Assembly: GCF_000153185.1 (NCBI RefSeq)
Contig: NZ_CH724153.1
Coordinates: forward strand, 34,251-96,869
From: Reinekea blandensis MED297
GTDB lineage: Bacteria; Pseudomonadota; Gammaproteobacteria; Pseudomonadales; Natronospirillaceae
Length of the DNA stretch: 62,619 bases
Direction: 5' to 3'
Both the position numbers and the translations under genes were made by a program. The notes beneath the pieces were generated by a model, which saw only the letters and a program-made list of their open reading frames with translations, was not told the origin of the DNA and searched no databases. Shown piece after piece: positions 7,880 through 16,320 of the stretch (position 1 is its first letter; the number at the start of each line of letters is the position of its first letter).

Positions 7880-8893
7880 ATGACCGTTTTAGTGACAGGT
7901 GGTGCAGGTTATATCGGCAGTCATACCTGTGTCGAATTGCTGGAGGCAGGCAAGGATGTGCTGGTTCTAGACAACTTTTCCAACAGTTCAGCGGAGCCGC
8001 TGAAACGTGTTGAGGCACTTACCGGCCAGCCTGTTCGTTTAATCGAAGGGGACATCCGCGATCGGGCTCTGTTGGATAAAGTATTTAGTGACGAAAACAT
8101 TGAGTCGGTGGTGCATTTTGCCGGGCTCAAGGCGGTGGGTGAGAGTACCGAGATTCCACTCGACTACTTTGAAAACAACGTAGCGGGTTCTCTTACACTG
8201 TTACAGGCCATGAAAGCCGCTGGCGTCTTTCAGTTTGTCTTTTCTTCATCGGCGACGGTCTATGGGGACCCCCATACCGTTCCGATTCAGGAAAGTTTTC
8301 CGCTTCAGGTGACCAATCCCTACGGACGCACCAAATTAATGGTCGAAGACATTTGCCGGGACCTTGCAGCCTCCGATGAGCGCTGGTCGATTGCGCTGTT
8401 GCGTTATTTTAATCCGGCTGGAGCGCACCCGAGCGGTCGTATTGGCGAGCAGCCGAACGGTATTCCAAATAATCTGGTGCCCTATATCACGCAAGTGGCC
8501 ATCGGGCAGCGCGATAAATTGTCTGTCTTTGGTGACGACTACAACACCCCAGACGGTACCGGGGTTCGGGATTATCTGCACGTAGTCGACTTGGCGGTGG
8601 GCCACCTGAAGGCACTCGAAAAGGTTGCGAAGAAAACCGGGTGTATCGCTTATAACCTTGGTACCGGGCAAGGCTATTCGGTTCTGGATATGGTTAAAGC
8701 CTTTGAAAAGGCCTCCGGAAAAGACGTACCTTACCAGATTACGCCCCGGCGTCCGGGCGATATCGCCTGCTGTTATGCCGATCCGGCTTTTGCTGAATCT
8801 GAGATAGGCTGGAAGGCGGAAAAAGGCCTGGATGAAATGATGGCTGATTCCTGGCGTTGGCAGAGTCAGAACCCGAATGGGTTTGAAAACTGA
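7880..8893 (+). CDS. galE: UDP-glucose 4-epimerase
   Basis: 337 residues. It is a short-chain dehydrogenase/reductase of the extended type: NAD-binding GGAGYIG at residues 7-13, a catalytic Ser region (SSSATVYG) and the YGRTK Tyr-Lys pair. It interconverts UDP-glucose and UDP-galactose for surface polysaccharide synthesis or galactose use. AAGGAG precedes the ATG. It is a single-gene unit behind a LacI-type operator, which suggests sugar-responsive expression. The next gene, zur, is convergent only two bases away. Confidence 0.96.
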   Translation: MTVLVTGGAGYIGSHTCVELLEAGKDVLVLDNFSNSSAEPLKRVEALTGQPVRLIEGDIRDRALLDKVFSDENIESVVHFAGLKAVGESTEIPLDYFENNVAGSLTLLQAMKAAGVFQFVFSSSATVYGDPHTVPIQESFPLQVTNPYGRTKLMVEDICRDLAASDERWSIALLRYFNPAGAHPSGRIGEQPNGIPNNLVPYITQVAIGQRDKLSVFGDDYNTPDGTGVRDYLHVVDLAVGHLKALEKVAKKTGCIAYNLGTGQGYSVLDMVKAFEKASGKDVPYQITPRRPGDIACCYADPAFAESEIGWKAEKGLDEMMADSWRWQSQNPNGFEN

Positions 8894-8895
8894 CT

Positions 8896-9357
8896 TTACT
8901 CAGTCGCCTCTGCGCATGCCGCGCAGAGGCACTTGAGTTCCAACTGGGCTTCGCGCAGTGAATAGCCTGCCGAATCAACACTTTCGCGTAACGCGTCAAA
9001 CACTTCTTTTTTTATACCCACTTCTTTGACTTGATGGCAGCGCTCGCAGATCAGAAACTGTGGTACCTGATGGGCGTGATTGCAGGTGCTGTGCGCGCAG
9101 CTGACAAACTTGTTTTCCGAAGTCAGTTTATGAGCCAGGTTGTTTTCGGTCAGAAAGTCGAGCATGCGATAAACCGACATCGCCGGGATCGCCTGACCAA
9201 ACGAATCCTTGAAACGATCGGCCAGTTCATAGGCTGAAAGCGGAGTATCCGATGCCAACAACAGCGAAAACAGATGTCGTCGCTTAGGGGTCAGTTTTAG
9301 GCCGGCTCTCGTGGAAGCCTGATCTGCCTGTTGCAACGCATCATCAAGTTGATTCAT
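8896..9357 (-). CDS. zur: Zinc uptake regulator Zur (Fur family)
   Basis: 153 residues with an N-terminal winged helix (LTPKRRHLFSLLL, then AMSVYRMLDFL) and a C-terminal dimerisation domain. Zinc ligands are CERC (about 104-107) and the C-terminal CLCAAC pair, plus HAHQ. This fits Zur better than Fur, as does divergence from the zinc-binding protein gene across a Zur-box-like palindrome. It represses zinc uptake when zinc is sufficient. A perfect 10-bp hairpin (8906-8930) overlaps its last codons and may serve as a terminator between the convergent galE and zur genes. Confidence 0.9.
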   Translation of the reverse strand: MNQLDDALQQADQASTRAGLKLTPKRRHLFSLLLASDTPLSAYELADRFKDSFGQAIPAMSVYRMLDFLTENNLAHKLTSENKFVSCAHSTCNHAHQVPQFLICERCHQVKEVGIKKEVFDALRESVDSAGYSLREAQLELKCLCAACAEATE

Positions 9358-9413
9358 AAATTACGGCTGTCTCCAAGTAAGGGCTTATTATCTCTGTTTT
9401 GTTGTCAAAGATA

Positions 9414-9432
9414 AATGATATGATATATCATT
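9414..9432. promoter_or_regulatory. Zur box between zur and znuA
   Basis: AATGATAT-GAT-ATATCATT is a perfect 8-bp inverted repeat in an AT-rich setting. It is close in form to the gammaproteobacterial Zur consensus and is placed to control both divergent genes. Confidence 0.75.
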
Positions 9433-9464
9433 AATTAAATTTGATTCTATTTAAGGCACTCAAG

Positions 9465-10493
9465 ATGAACCGTTTTGGTCAAGGATTATTCGCTTCCGGG
9501 CTTATGTTGCTCTCCGCATACACACTGTCTCACGAGCGGGTGGAGGTCATCGCCAGCTTTAGTATTCTTGGCGACATGATCGAGCAGATTGGTCAGGAGC
9601 ACGTCGCAGTGACTTCGTTGGTGGGCATTAACGAAGATCCTCATGTCTATTCGCCAACACCGAGAGAGGTTCGGAAGGTCCAGAGTGCCGATCTCGTGGT
9701 TTTAAATGGCCTGGGTTTTGAGGGTTGGATGACCCGTTTACTGGAAGCGTCAGAGTATAAAGGGATATCGTTGTTGGTCGCCGAAGGGGTCATGACGGAT
9801 CATGGAAGCGAGCTCGACGTTCATGAAGACGAACATGAACACGAACATGACAGTGTTGATGATCACAGTCACGAGGATCACGAGGATCACGAGGATCATG
9901 ATGAGGCGCATGAGCAAGGACGTCATGAAGAACACGACGGGCTGGAGCACGAACACGATCATGGCGGTATCGACCCCCATGCCTGGCACAGTGCGTTAGC
10001 CGGACGTGAGTACTTCCACCACATCACCGAGGCGTTGATTGCTCTGTTGCCGGAGCACAAAGCTGAGTTTGAGCAACGCGAACGCGAGGTTTTGGCGCAG
10101 CTATCCGCCTTAGACCAGAAAATGAAAGTGGGCCTGGAGGCCGTGCCGGAGTCGAAGCGTGTATTAATTACCGTTCACAGCGGGTTTCGGTATCTTGAAC
10201 AAGCCTATGGTATTGAAATGCTTTCGCCTGCCGGTTTAACGACCGCGGGTGATGTGTCCGCCCGGGATGTTGCTGATGTGGTTCGGTTTATTAAAGACAA
10301 TCAGGTGCAGGCGATTTTTGCCGAAAACATCACGGATAATCGTCTGATTACGCAGGTTGCCAAAGAAGCCGGGATTCCCGTGTTTGGTGAACTTTACTCC
10401 GGTGCACTGTCGGACGCATCCGGCCCGGCAGCAACCTATCTTGAAATGTTGACCTATAACTACGATCAGATACTCAATGCTCTTCAGCAATAA
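9465..10493 (+). CDS. znuA: High-affinity zinc ABC transporter substrate-binding protein ZnuA
   Basis: 342 residues of the cluster A-I metal-binding family. A hydrophobic leader (about 1-22) directs it to the periplasm. Zinc ligands fit HVY (about residue 61), DPHAWHS (about 169) and TVHSGFRYLEQAY. Between them lies the ZnuA-type His/Asp/Glu-rich loop (about 110-165), partly built of repeated His-Glu-Asp units. I chose the ATG at 9465 over an upstream TTG because it gives a normal signal peptide. No znuB or znuC follows; they must lie elsewhere. A bidirectional terminator ends the gene. Confidence 0.92.
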   Translation: MNRFGQGLFASGLMLLSAYTLSHERVEVIASFSILGDMIEQIGQEHVAVTSLVGINEDPHVYSPTPREVRKVQSADLVVLNGLGFEGWMTRLLEASEYKGISLLVAEGVMTDHGSELDVHEDEHEHEHDSVDDHSHEDHEDHEDHDEAHEQGRHEEHDGLEHEHDHGGIDPHAWHSALAGREYFHHITEALIALLPEHKAEFEQREREVLAQLSALDQKMKVGLEAVPESKRVLITVHSGFRYLEQAYGIEMLSPAGLTTAGDVSARDVADVVRFIKDNQVQAIFAENITDNRLITQVAKEAGIPVFGELYSGALSDASGPAATYLEMLTYNYDQILNALQQ

Positions 10494-10531
10494 GTTGTTC
10501 AAAACAGTCCATTGAGACCGTTTTGACAACG

Positions 10532-10568
10532 AAAAAGCCGCGAGACCATAGGTGCTCGCGGCTTTTTT
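10532..10568. terminator. Bidirectional terminator between znuA and RNase II
   Basis: AAAAAGCCGCGAG, a 10-nt loop, then CTCGCGGCTTTTTTT: an A-run on one side and a T-run on the other, suited to ending both convergent genes. Confidence 0.9.
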
Positions 10569-10588
10569 TGTAATGTTTGTTCAGTCCA

Positions 10589-12502
10589 TCAGCCGTCGTC
10601 TTCAACGATCTCAAGCTTGAGTTGCTCAGCTGAGACACTGGCAATCTTGACAGTCACTTCCTGTTCCAGCTGATACTGAAATTCTTCAAACTTTAACATC
10701 ATGCGCAACGGATCGTAGCTGAACTCGTCTTTGCGTTTACGTAAGTCAACCTGACCCACGGCACCGCAATCGTCCAGTCGGACCATCAGGTTGTTTGCAT
10801 TCAAATGCACAATGGTTCCGCGGTAAGTCTGCTCCGGTTGTTGTGACAGCCATTGATAGCGCAGTCGGTTTTCAATTTTCTGTGCGGCAAAACGGGAGAC
10901 ATTACCGCGTTCGTTCAGCAACGAAAGTGCGTGGTCGATGTCTGGCAGTGCCCGGCTGGCTAACTTAGCTTTGATCAGGCGGTGCATGCACAGATCGGAG
11001 TATTTGCGAATGGGTGAAGTGACATTGGTATAGCGCGACAAACCCAGACCAAAGTGTGGTTGGGCTTCTCGACTCCAGAAACCGCGGTCAAACCGCTTCT
11101 GCAGCACCGCGTACAATGGAAAGTCGATGGTCTGTGAGGCGGCCATAATTTTACGGAAGTCCGCCAGATCATGGCCATTCAGTTCGGCGACATCCGGTGT
11201 GTAGTCGCGTAACAGGCCTTTAAGTTCAGTTTCACGATCCGGCTTAAAGCCAAGGTGGCACATGAACAGACCGGGTTGATCCTGTAACCACTGTGCGGAT
11301 TGGTAGTTGGTGACAATCATCGCTTCTTCAACCAGAGCCCGCGCAGGGTTCTTATGTTCCTGAACGATGTCCGTCACCTGAAAGTGGTCGTCTACTCGAA
11401 TCCGATAATCGACCCGGTCTTTCATGGGATTGGCGTTTTTGCGTCTCCAGCTTGCTAGTGCTTGGGTGGCGTCGTTCAGCGCTTGCAGGTTTTCCTGGTG
11501 AGACTCGGGTATCGCGTTGTTTTCGAACCAATGAGCAACGTCGTCGTAAGCAAGTTTGGCTTGGCTGCGCACTGTTGCCGGAAAAATCTCAAAATCGCTG
11601 ACATTGCCGTCACGATCGATCTGCATTTGAAAAATCATGGCCGGTCGGGTTTCGTCTGGAACCAGAGACATCGCTGAGTCCGCCAGTATCTCGGGCAGCA
11701 TTGGCAGCGTCAGACCGGGCAAGTAGGTTGTGGTCAGCCGTTTCTGAGCCGCTTTGTCCAGTTCTGAGTCCAGTGGTATATAGGCCGACGCATCGGCAAT
11801 GGCTACAGACAGTTGCCAACCGTTCTCAGTCGGGCGGGCAAAAAGGGCGTCATCCATGTCTTTAGTGGAGGCGGCATCGATGGTCACAAACGGTAGATCC
11901 GTTAAGTCCTGACGCGAAGGGTCTGTTTCTGGTCCGGCCTCAGCCAGCGCTTTTGCCTGCTTCAGCTCAGCATCGCTGAACGCCTCCGGAATGCCCTGTT
12001 CGGCGAGGGCAACGCTGTACCAGGATCGGTTGTTGTCAGCACTCCCCAGGCTTTTCAGCACTTCAGCCTGTGCTTTGCCCGTGTCCCACGGGTGTCGGAC
12101 AACTTTAGCGCGGACCAGGTCTTTATTATTCGCATGGCTCGTTTGCTTAGGCGGAACAAACAGCCAGCCACCGAAGGCGGAATCGAACGGTTCTACGCCC
12201 TGAGCTTTGCCGCGAACAAAGAAAACCCCGTTGAACTCGTCAAGGGGACTGCGGATGAGTTCTTCAAGCTCGGCTTTGGTCTTGCCGTCATCCTGATCAA
12301 CGATGGTAAAGCGAACCTCGTCGCCCGGAAAAACCCGGCTCATTTCGTCTGGAGGGAGAAAATGCTCACTGCCGTCGGCGGCGTTCACAACAAAACCGAA
12401 TTTTTTGCCAGTGCCTTTAACGGTCCCTTCATAGAGGGTTTTGGCAGCTTTAATGTCGGATTTCAGGGACTGAAGGACAGCCAGTGACTTATCATCGAGC
12501 AT
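10589..12502 (-). CDS. rnb: Exoribonuclease II
   Basis: 637 residues: two cold-shock RNA-binding domains, an RNB catalytic domain with DAASTKDMDDAL (Asp209, 215, 217 and 218 as metal ligands), and a C-terminal S1 domain. Size and layout fit RNase II rather than the longer RNase R. It degrades single-stranded RNA from the 3' end. An ATG at 12532 lies inside the TATAAT box, so transcripts could not encode it normally; the ATG at 12502 (MLDDKSL) is the credible start. Monocistronic, convergent with znuA. Confidence 0.92.
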   Translation of the reverse strand: MLDDKSLAVLQSLKSDIKAAKTLYEGTVKGTGKKFGFVVNAADGSEHFLPPDEMSRVFPGDEVRFTIVDQDDGKTKAELEELIRSPLDEFNGVFFVRGKAQGVEPFDSAFGGWLFVPPKQTSHANNKDLVRAKVVRHPWDTGKAQAEVLKSLGSADNNRSWYSVALAEQGIPEAFSDAELKQAKALAEAGPETDPSRQDLTDLPFVTIDAASTKDMDDALFARPTENGWQLSVAIADASAYIPLDSELDKAAQKRLTTTYLPGLTLPMLPEILADSAMSLVPDETRPAMIFQMQIDRDGNVSDFEIFPATVRSQAKLAYDDVAHWFENNAIPESHQENLQALNDATQALASWRRKNANPMKDRVDYRIRVDDHFQVTDIVQEHKNPARALVEEAMIVTNYQSAQWLQDQPGLFMCHLGFKPDRETELKGLLRDYTPDVAELNGHDLADFRKIMAASQTIDFPLYAVLQKRFDRGFWSREAQPHFGLGLSRYTNVTSPIRKYSDLCMHRLIKAKLASRALPDIDHALSLLNERGNVSRFAAQKIENRLRYQWLSQQPEQTYRGTIVHLNANNLMVRLDDCGAVGQVDLRKRKDEFSYDPLRMMLKFEEFQYQLEQEVTVKIASVSAEQLKLEIVEDDG

Positions 12503-12530
12503 GAAGTTTCTCTGAACGGGTAAATCGGCC

Positions 12531-12558
12531 ATTATACGCAGGTGCCTGGCTGAACCAA
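12531..12558 (-). promoter_or_regulatory. Promoter of the RNase II gene
   Basis: On the minus strand a perfect TATAAT (12531-12536) lies 16 bp after TTGGTT (12553-12558). Transcription would start about 20-25 bases before the chosen ATG. Confidence 0.6.
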
Positions 12559-12676
12559 TGGTTTCAGGGGAAATTCGTTATCGGTACAGGCCAATGACCC
12601 CAGTACATCTCTCTCCAGATAACCACAGAGCCATGCTACCATCCGTTCTGTTTTAAACACTCAGGATTACGAAGCC

Positions 12677-12871
12677 ATGGCAGAAGTGCGATCGTTAACG
12701 GCGTTCCGAAAAGCTCAGCGAAAGCAGAAAGCGGCCGGTAAAACACTCTGTCGTAGCGGGCGCCATAAGTGGCGGTTGGATCAGGCGTCACAGTTCGACT
12801 CTAAGTCCGGCAAGTTAGTGAATCGCTACGTCTGCGAGCACTGCGGCAAGGTGAAAGTGCGCGCCGAATAG
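12677..12871 (+). CDS. Small putative zinc-ribbon protein
   Basis: 64 residues, very basic in the N-terminal half (FRKAQRKQKAAGK), with Cys25, His30 and a C-terminal CEHCGK pair that could bind one zinc. No enzyme motif. AGGATTACGAAGCC precedes the ATG. I do not recognise a named family; a nucleic-acid-binding or ribosome-associated role is only a guess from charge and zinc ligands. Confidence 0.7.
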   Translation: MAEVRSLTAFRKAQRKQKAAGKTLCRSGRHKWRLDQASQFDSKSGKLVNRYVCEHCGKVKVRAE

Positions 12872-12873
12872 TC

Positions 12874-13944
12874 TTAAGGCTGGGGTTTTTCAGATTCAGG
12901 GCCGTCAGAGCTCTGCCAACGTTCCAGATTCTCTAAAAAGGTCTCAGCCCGTTCCAGTTTGCTGAGTATGTCCTGGTTATTCGGGTCCAGCTCAAGTGCG
13001 GTGCGCCAACGGTCCGCCGCTTGCTCAATATAGCCCGAGTTATAAAGGTTTTCGCCATTGCGGGTCAGCTCTTCGATTCGTGCTTGTTTCATATCGCTGA
13101 GAATGACCCTGAGTTTATCCGCGGCACTGGGTTCAATGGTCGAAATCTCCCGTAATTGACGTTCCGCGCCCGCGTAATCGTCGTCATTAAGCTGGTCGTA
13201 GAAGCTGGCCGTGAGTTCCGGAATCTGTTCATCCGCCGTCCGTCGTTGTCGGGCGGTGTTCGTGATTTCTCGATCCTTTTCCAGAGACGCAATCTCAGTC
13301 AGTAATTGCTCACTTAGTTCATTGGGCGCGGTCTCAATGGAGAGTGTTAAAGCCTCTCTGGCCTGGGTCAGTTGGTCTGCACGGTAGTATTTTTGTCCGA
13401 GTGCATAAAGTTCCCGCGACACTTGTTGAGCTTCATTGATAAAGCGGTTGTATTCCTGGCGGGCCCGCAGACGGTCGTCGGAGTTATAGAGCTTGGATTC
13501 CTGAAACGGTCGCGCTAAGTTGATGTATCGTGCTTTTGCCAGAGTAATGGCGGCCTGGTCTCGTTCACGGCGGAGCGCACGGTTTTGGCGGTAGAACTCG
13601 GCTTGTGCGAGAAGCTCTGGTGCGTCTGGCAGTCGGGTGAGCCCTTCATCAAGTATCGCTTCTGCACCGACCCAGTCCTGAACGGCCTCGTAAGACTGAG
13701 CATCTTTAAGTACCTGAGCAATGAATTGCTGTCGACGAGCTTTGATGGCCGGTACCTGTTCAATCAATTGCTCGTATTGTGGATGGTCGGCGGGCAGGGC
13801 ATTGATCGTTTCCAAAGCACGGTCGTAACGCTGTTGATCGAGCCAATCATCAATCTGCGGCGTCAGATTGCTCTGTTGCGTATAAAAAGTGGTGCATCCA
13901 GAGAGTAAGAGCAAGATATAGGTAAGAACGGTCAATCGTTTCAT
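12874..13944 (-). CDS. TPR-containing lipoprotein
   Basis: 356 residues starting with a lipoprotein signal peptide (lipobox LLSGC, Cys17), followed by an all-helical, Gln/Arg/Glu-rich body with tetratricopeptide-like repeats. The clearest is near the C-terminus (IEQAADRWRTALELDPNN). The start overlaps the stop of the upstream nucleotide cyclase by 4 bp (ATGA), so the two are one operon and probably one system. It may act as an envelope scaffold or periplasmic partner for the cyclase sensor. The function is not known. Confidence 0.8.
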   Translation of the reverse strand: MKRLTVLTYILLLLSGCTTFYTQQSNLTPQIDDWLDQQRYDRALETINALPADHPQYEQLIEQVPAIKARRQQFIAQVLKDAQSYEAVQDWVGAEAILDEGLTRLPDAPELLAQAEFYRQNRALRRERDQAAITLAKARYINLARPFQESKLYNSDDRLRARQEYNRFINEAQQVSRELYALGQKYYRADQLTQAREALTLSIETAPNELSEQLLTEIASLEKDREITNTARQRRTADEQIPELTASFYDQLNDDDYAGAERQLREISTIEPSAADKLRVILSDMKQARIEELTRNGENLYNSGYIEQAADRWRTALELDPNNQDILSKLERAETFLENLERWQSSDGPESEKPQP

Positions 13945-15311
13945 GTGTTCTGATCCTCGACAATCACATCGTCAACAATCAGGGTATCGATGGGCTGCTC
14001 AAACCCTTTGACGGTCAATTGCTGGGTTTCATGGGCTTTGAGTGGTTGCGGGCGTTGTATAGCCTTGAGGAAAGATCGTTCCGTCAATATGCCGCCCGCA
14101 GGCGCCTGATCGCAGAGTCTTGCGGCGAGATTTGCTGCATCACCAATGACTGAGTAATTCATGCGTTCTGCAGATCCCAGCAAGCCCGCCAACACCGTGC
14201 CGCCTGCCAGGCCGATACGGATGTTCATCCAAGGCAACCCTTCCTGTTGTCGACGCAGGTTCAGCTGCTGGATGCGAGTGCGGATGTACAGCGCGCAGTC
14301 GAGTGCATGTTCACGATGGTGATCATCGCGCTGAGGACAGCCGAACACTAACATGGCACAGTCGCCGATGAACTTATCAACGATACCGTGGTGCTGATGG
14401 CAGGCACGGGAAAACTCCGTGAAGTACAAGTTGAGCACCTCGGCAACGGTTTCAGGCGTGTTTCGGTTACTGAAGGAGGTGTAACTGACCAGATCAACAA
14501 AAATAATACTGGCTTCAACCCTTTCGCCTGAGAGTGTCAGCTCTTGCTCAGTCCGGGTCATGTAGTGTTCGGCGACCGGCGAAGAAACAAAGCGGGAAAT
14601 GTTCTGTTCCAGGCGGTTCTTGAGTTCCAGATTTTCTGCCATGGTGTTGAAGGCGGCCTTAACCTGCTCGAACTCCCCAGACGATTCATTTCTCAGCCGG
14701 TATTGATACCGCCCCTCACCCAGAGCATGGGTGGCATCAATCAACTCGTTAATCGGTTTGCTCAGGTTGCGTGACAGCCGAATGGCCAGCAAAAAAACGG
14801 AAAGCACCAACAACGCAACACCGGTGATCGCCGTAGAAATGACCAGTCGCTGGTTATCCAGTAACGGCGATTTGTTAAGCCCTATCCAGACACTGCCGCC
14901 GACAACCTGTTGAAACCTTACAGGTTTGCGGAACCATGCGATGTCGCCTTCTTCGAGCAACTGCCCGGCGCTGAGAAAGCTTTCTTCTGAGATCAGGATG
15001 GTGGAATCCGGTCGTGGGCTCAGTGTTCCGAAGATGTCGCCATCGCGATTGACGATGATGACGGAAACCACGCCACTTTGGTCCTCGTAATTGTTAATCA
15101 GGCGCTCGAGGCCAAAGTTATCATCTGTAAAAATGAGTTCCGTAGCACCACTGGCAGCTTGATCCGCCAAAGACTCGCCCAGCGCATTAAACTGTTCTTC
15201 CATCATCGAAAACTGTCGATACACCAGGGGGTACCCGATCAGCATAGCGACAAAAAGGATCAGGGCGATGATGGTGGTCGCCAGTTTCTGAGCGTAGTTT
15301 AACTGCGGCAT
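13941..15311 (-). CDS. Membrane-bound class III adenylate/guanylate cyclase with HAMP domain
   Basis: 456 residues: a TM helix (about 11-30), a periplasmic sensor (about 31-155), a second TM (about 160-180), HAMP (about 181-235) and a class III cyclase domain (about 255-430). Catalytic features visible: the metal-binding Asp in FVDLVSYT, the second Asp in KFIGDCAMLVFG, and the Asn/Arg of GDAANLAARL. So it should be an active cyclase making cAMP or cGMP in response to an envelope signal. The lipoprotein downstream is co-translated. Such sensor-HAMP-cyclases are common, but the ligand is not predictable. Confidence 0.88.
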   Translation of the reverse strand: MPQLNYAQKLATTIIALILFVAMLIGYPLVYRQFSMMEEQFNALGESLADQAASGATELIFTDDNFGLERLINNYEDQSGVVSVIIVNRDGDIFGTLSPRPDSTILISEESFLSAGQLLEEGDIAWFRKPVRFQQVVGGSVWIGLNKSPLLDNQRLVISTAITGVALLVLSVFLLAIRLSRNLSKPINELIDATHALGEGRYQYRLRNESSGEFEQVKAAFNTMAENLELKNRLEQNISRFVSSPVAEHYMTRTEQELTLSGERVEASIIFVDLVSYTSFSNRNTPETVAEVLNLYFTEFSRACHQHHGIVDKFIGDCAMLVFGCPQRDDHHREHALDCALYIRTRIQQLNLRRQQEGLPWMNIRIGLAGGTVLAGLLGSAERMNYSVIGDAANLAARLCDQAPAGGILTERSFLKAIQRPQPLKAHETQQLTVKGFEQPIDTLIVDDVIVEDQNT

Positions 15312-15538
15312 AGACGGGGTTGTTCAGCCTCGGGAGTCAGCGGGAATGGGGGTAATAGCATACTCCAACCGGAGTGGCGTCGCATGTCGTTCCCTATTTC
15401 ACATATGAAGCTTTTCCTTGGTCAGGCCAGAATACTCTCATGGACGTATCGAGCGACGAGACAGAGTTCACATTTTTGTTGAGGATGGAGCTCTAAGTGG
15501 CTGTTTTTGCGAATTGTTTCTGAGAGTTCACTTGTATT

Positions 15539-15895
15539 ATGAGAGAAATTCGCCATAATTTCGCCATTATGATTGACCTGTCTTCCTTCATCCCTCATTT
15601 GGCGAGTCTGCAATGGCTGGCCGCTGTCCTGTTTGTGCCTCTCGTGACGTGGCAGTATTGTCTGCGCCAGACATTTTTCTGTCGCTGGTGTTCGTTGCTT
15701 TCCGGGTACGCAATTCAGATTGGCTTTTTTCTGATTATGGACGATGTCGGCTTCCGGACTGAGTTTCTTCTGTTGGTTTCTTCTATAGCGGCCTATTTCT
15801 GGATTACCACGACCGTTGCGATGTGGCCAGTAAAGCGCTCACAGTCAACCGTTCCAACGCCAATGCCTTCGAAAGCAGCTCAGACCTCAGTCTGA
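15539..15895 (+). CDS. Small hypothetical membrane protein
   Basis: 118 residues (108 from the ATG at 15569) with about three hydrophobic helices (LQWLAAVLFVPLVTW, LLSGYAIQIGFFLIM, FLLLVSSIAAYFWITTTVAMW) and a polar, Thr/Pro-rich tail. No recognised family, and ribosome-binding sites are weak for both starts. A TTCGCCAT direct repeat flanks the second start. Convergent with the SirB gene. Confidence 0.45.
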   Translation: MREIRHNFAIMIDLSSFIPHLASLQWLAAVLFVPLVTWQYCLRQTFFCRWCSLLSGYAIQIGFFLIMDDVGFRTEFLLLVSSIAAYFWITTTVAMWPVKRSQSTVPTPMPSKAAQTSV

Positions 15896-15918
15896 GCTGA
15901 TTGCGGTAATAGGTGGGG

Positions 15919-16293
15919 TTAGATGATCCAGGGGGATCGGGTCATGGCAACTGCACCAATGTAAGCAAAGGTCGCGATGGCGGCCGCATAGGTAACCCAC
16001 TGCGCTTTAACCGAACCACGGCGTTTGATCACCCGGGCTCCCAGAACTATATAAACCACCAATGCAACGATTTTCACCGCCAGCCAGGGCTGGGTGATCG
16101 GATTGAGTCTCAGGAACCAGGCCAGATAAATCGCCGCGACTATTAACCCGGTGTCAATGATGTGTGGCAGAATGCGAATCCATTTCTGCTGCATGATCGA
16201 GTGTTGATTAATCGCCAACGCACCTCTTACTATGAATCCCAGAATTGAGATCAGCGCCAGCGTCATGTGCAGATGTTTGATCATCAGGTACAT
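15919..16293 (-). CDS. SirB family inner-membrane protein
   Basis: 124 residues with four predicted helices, beginning MYLMIKHLHMTLALIS and containing the family-typical HIIDTGLIVAAIYLAW and WLAVKIVALVVYIVLG. SirB2-like proteins are widespread in proteobacteria and their function is unclear. It is divergent from the MscS gene with 27 bases between the starts. Confidence 0.85.
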   Translation of the reverse strand: MYLMIKHLHMTLALISILGFIVRGALAINQHSIMQQKWIRILPHIIDTGLIVAAIYLAWFLRLNPITQPWLAVKIVALVVYIVLGARVIKRRGSVKAQWVTYAAAIATFAYIGAVAMTRSPWII

Positions 16294-16320
16294 TATAGAA
16301 TTACCTCAGGAGTTTAATTT

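Noticed and set aside
9868-9905. Short tandem repeat of GATCACGAG units
   Set aside because: It encodes the His-Glu-Asp repeats of the ZnuA metal-binding loop; not a CRISPR or regulatory repeat.
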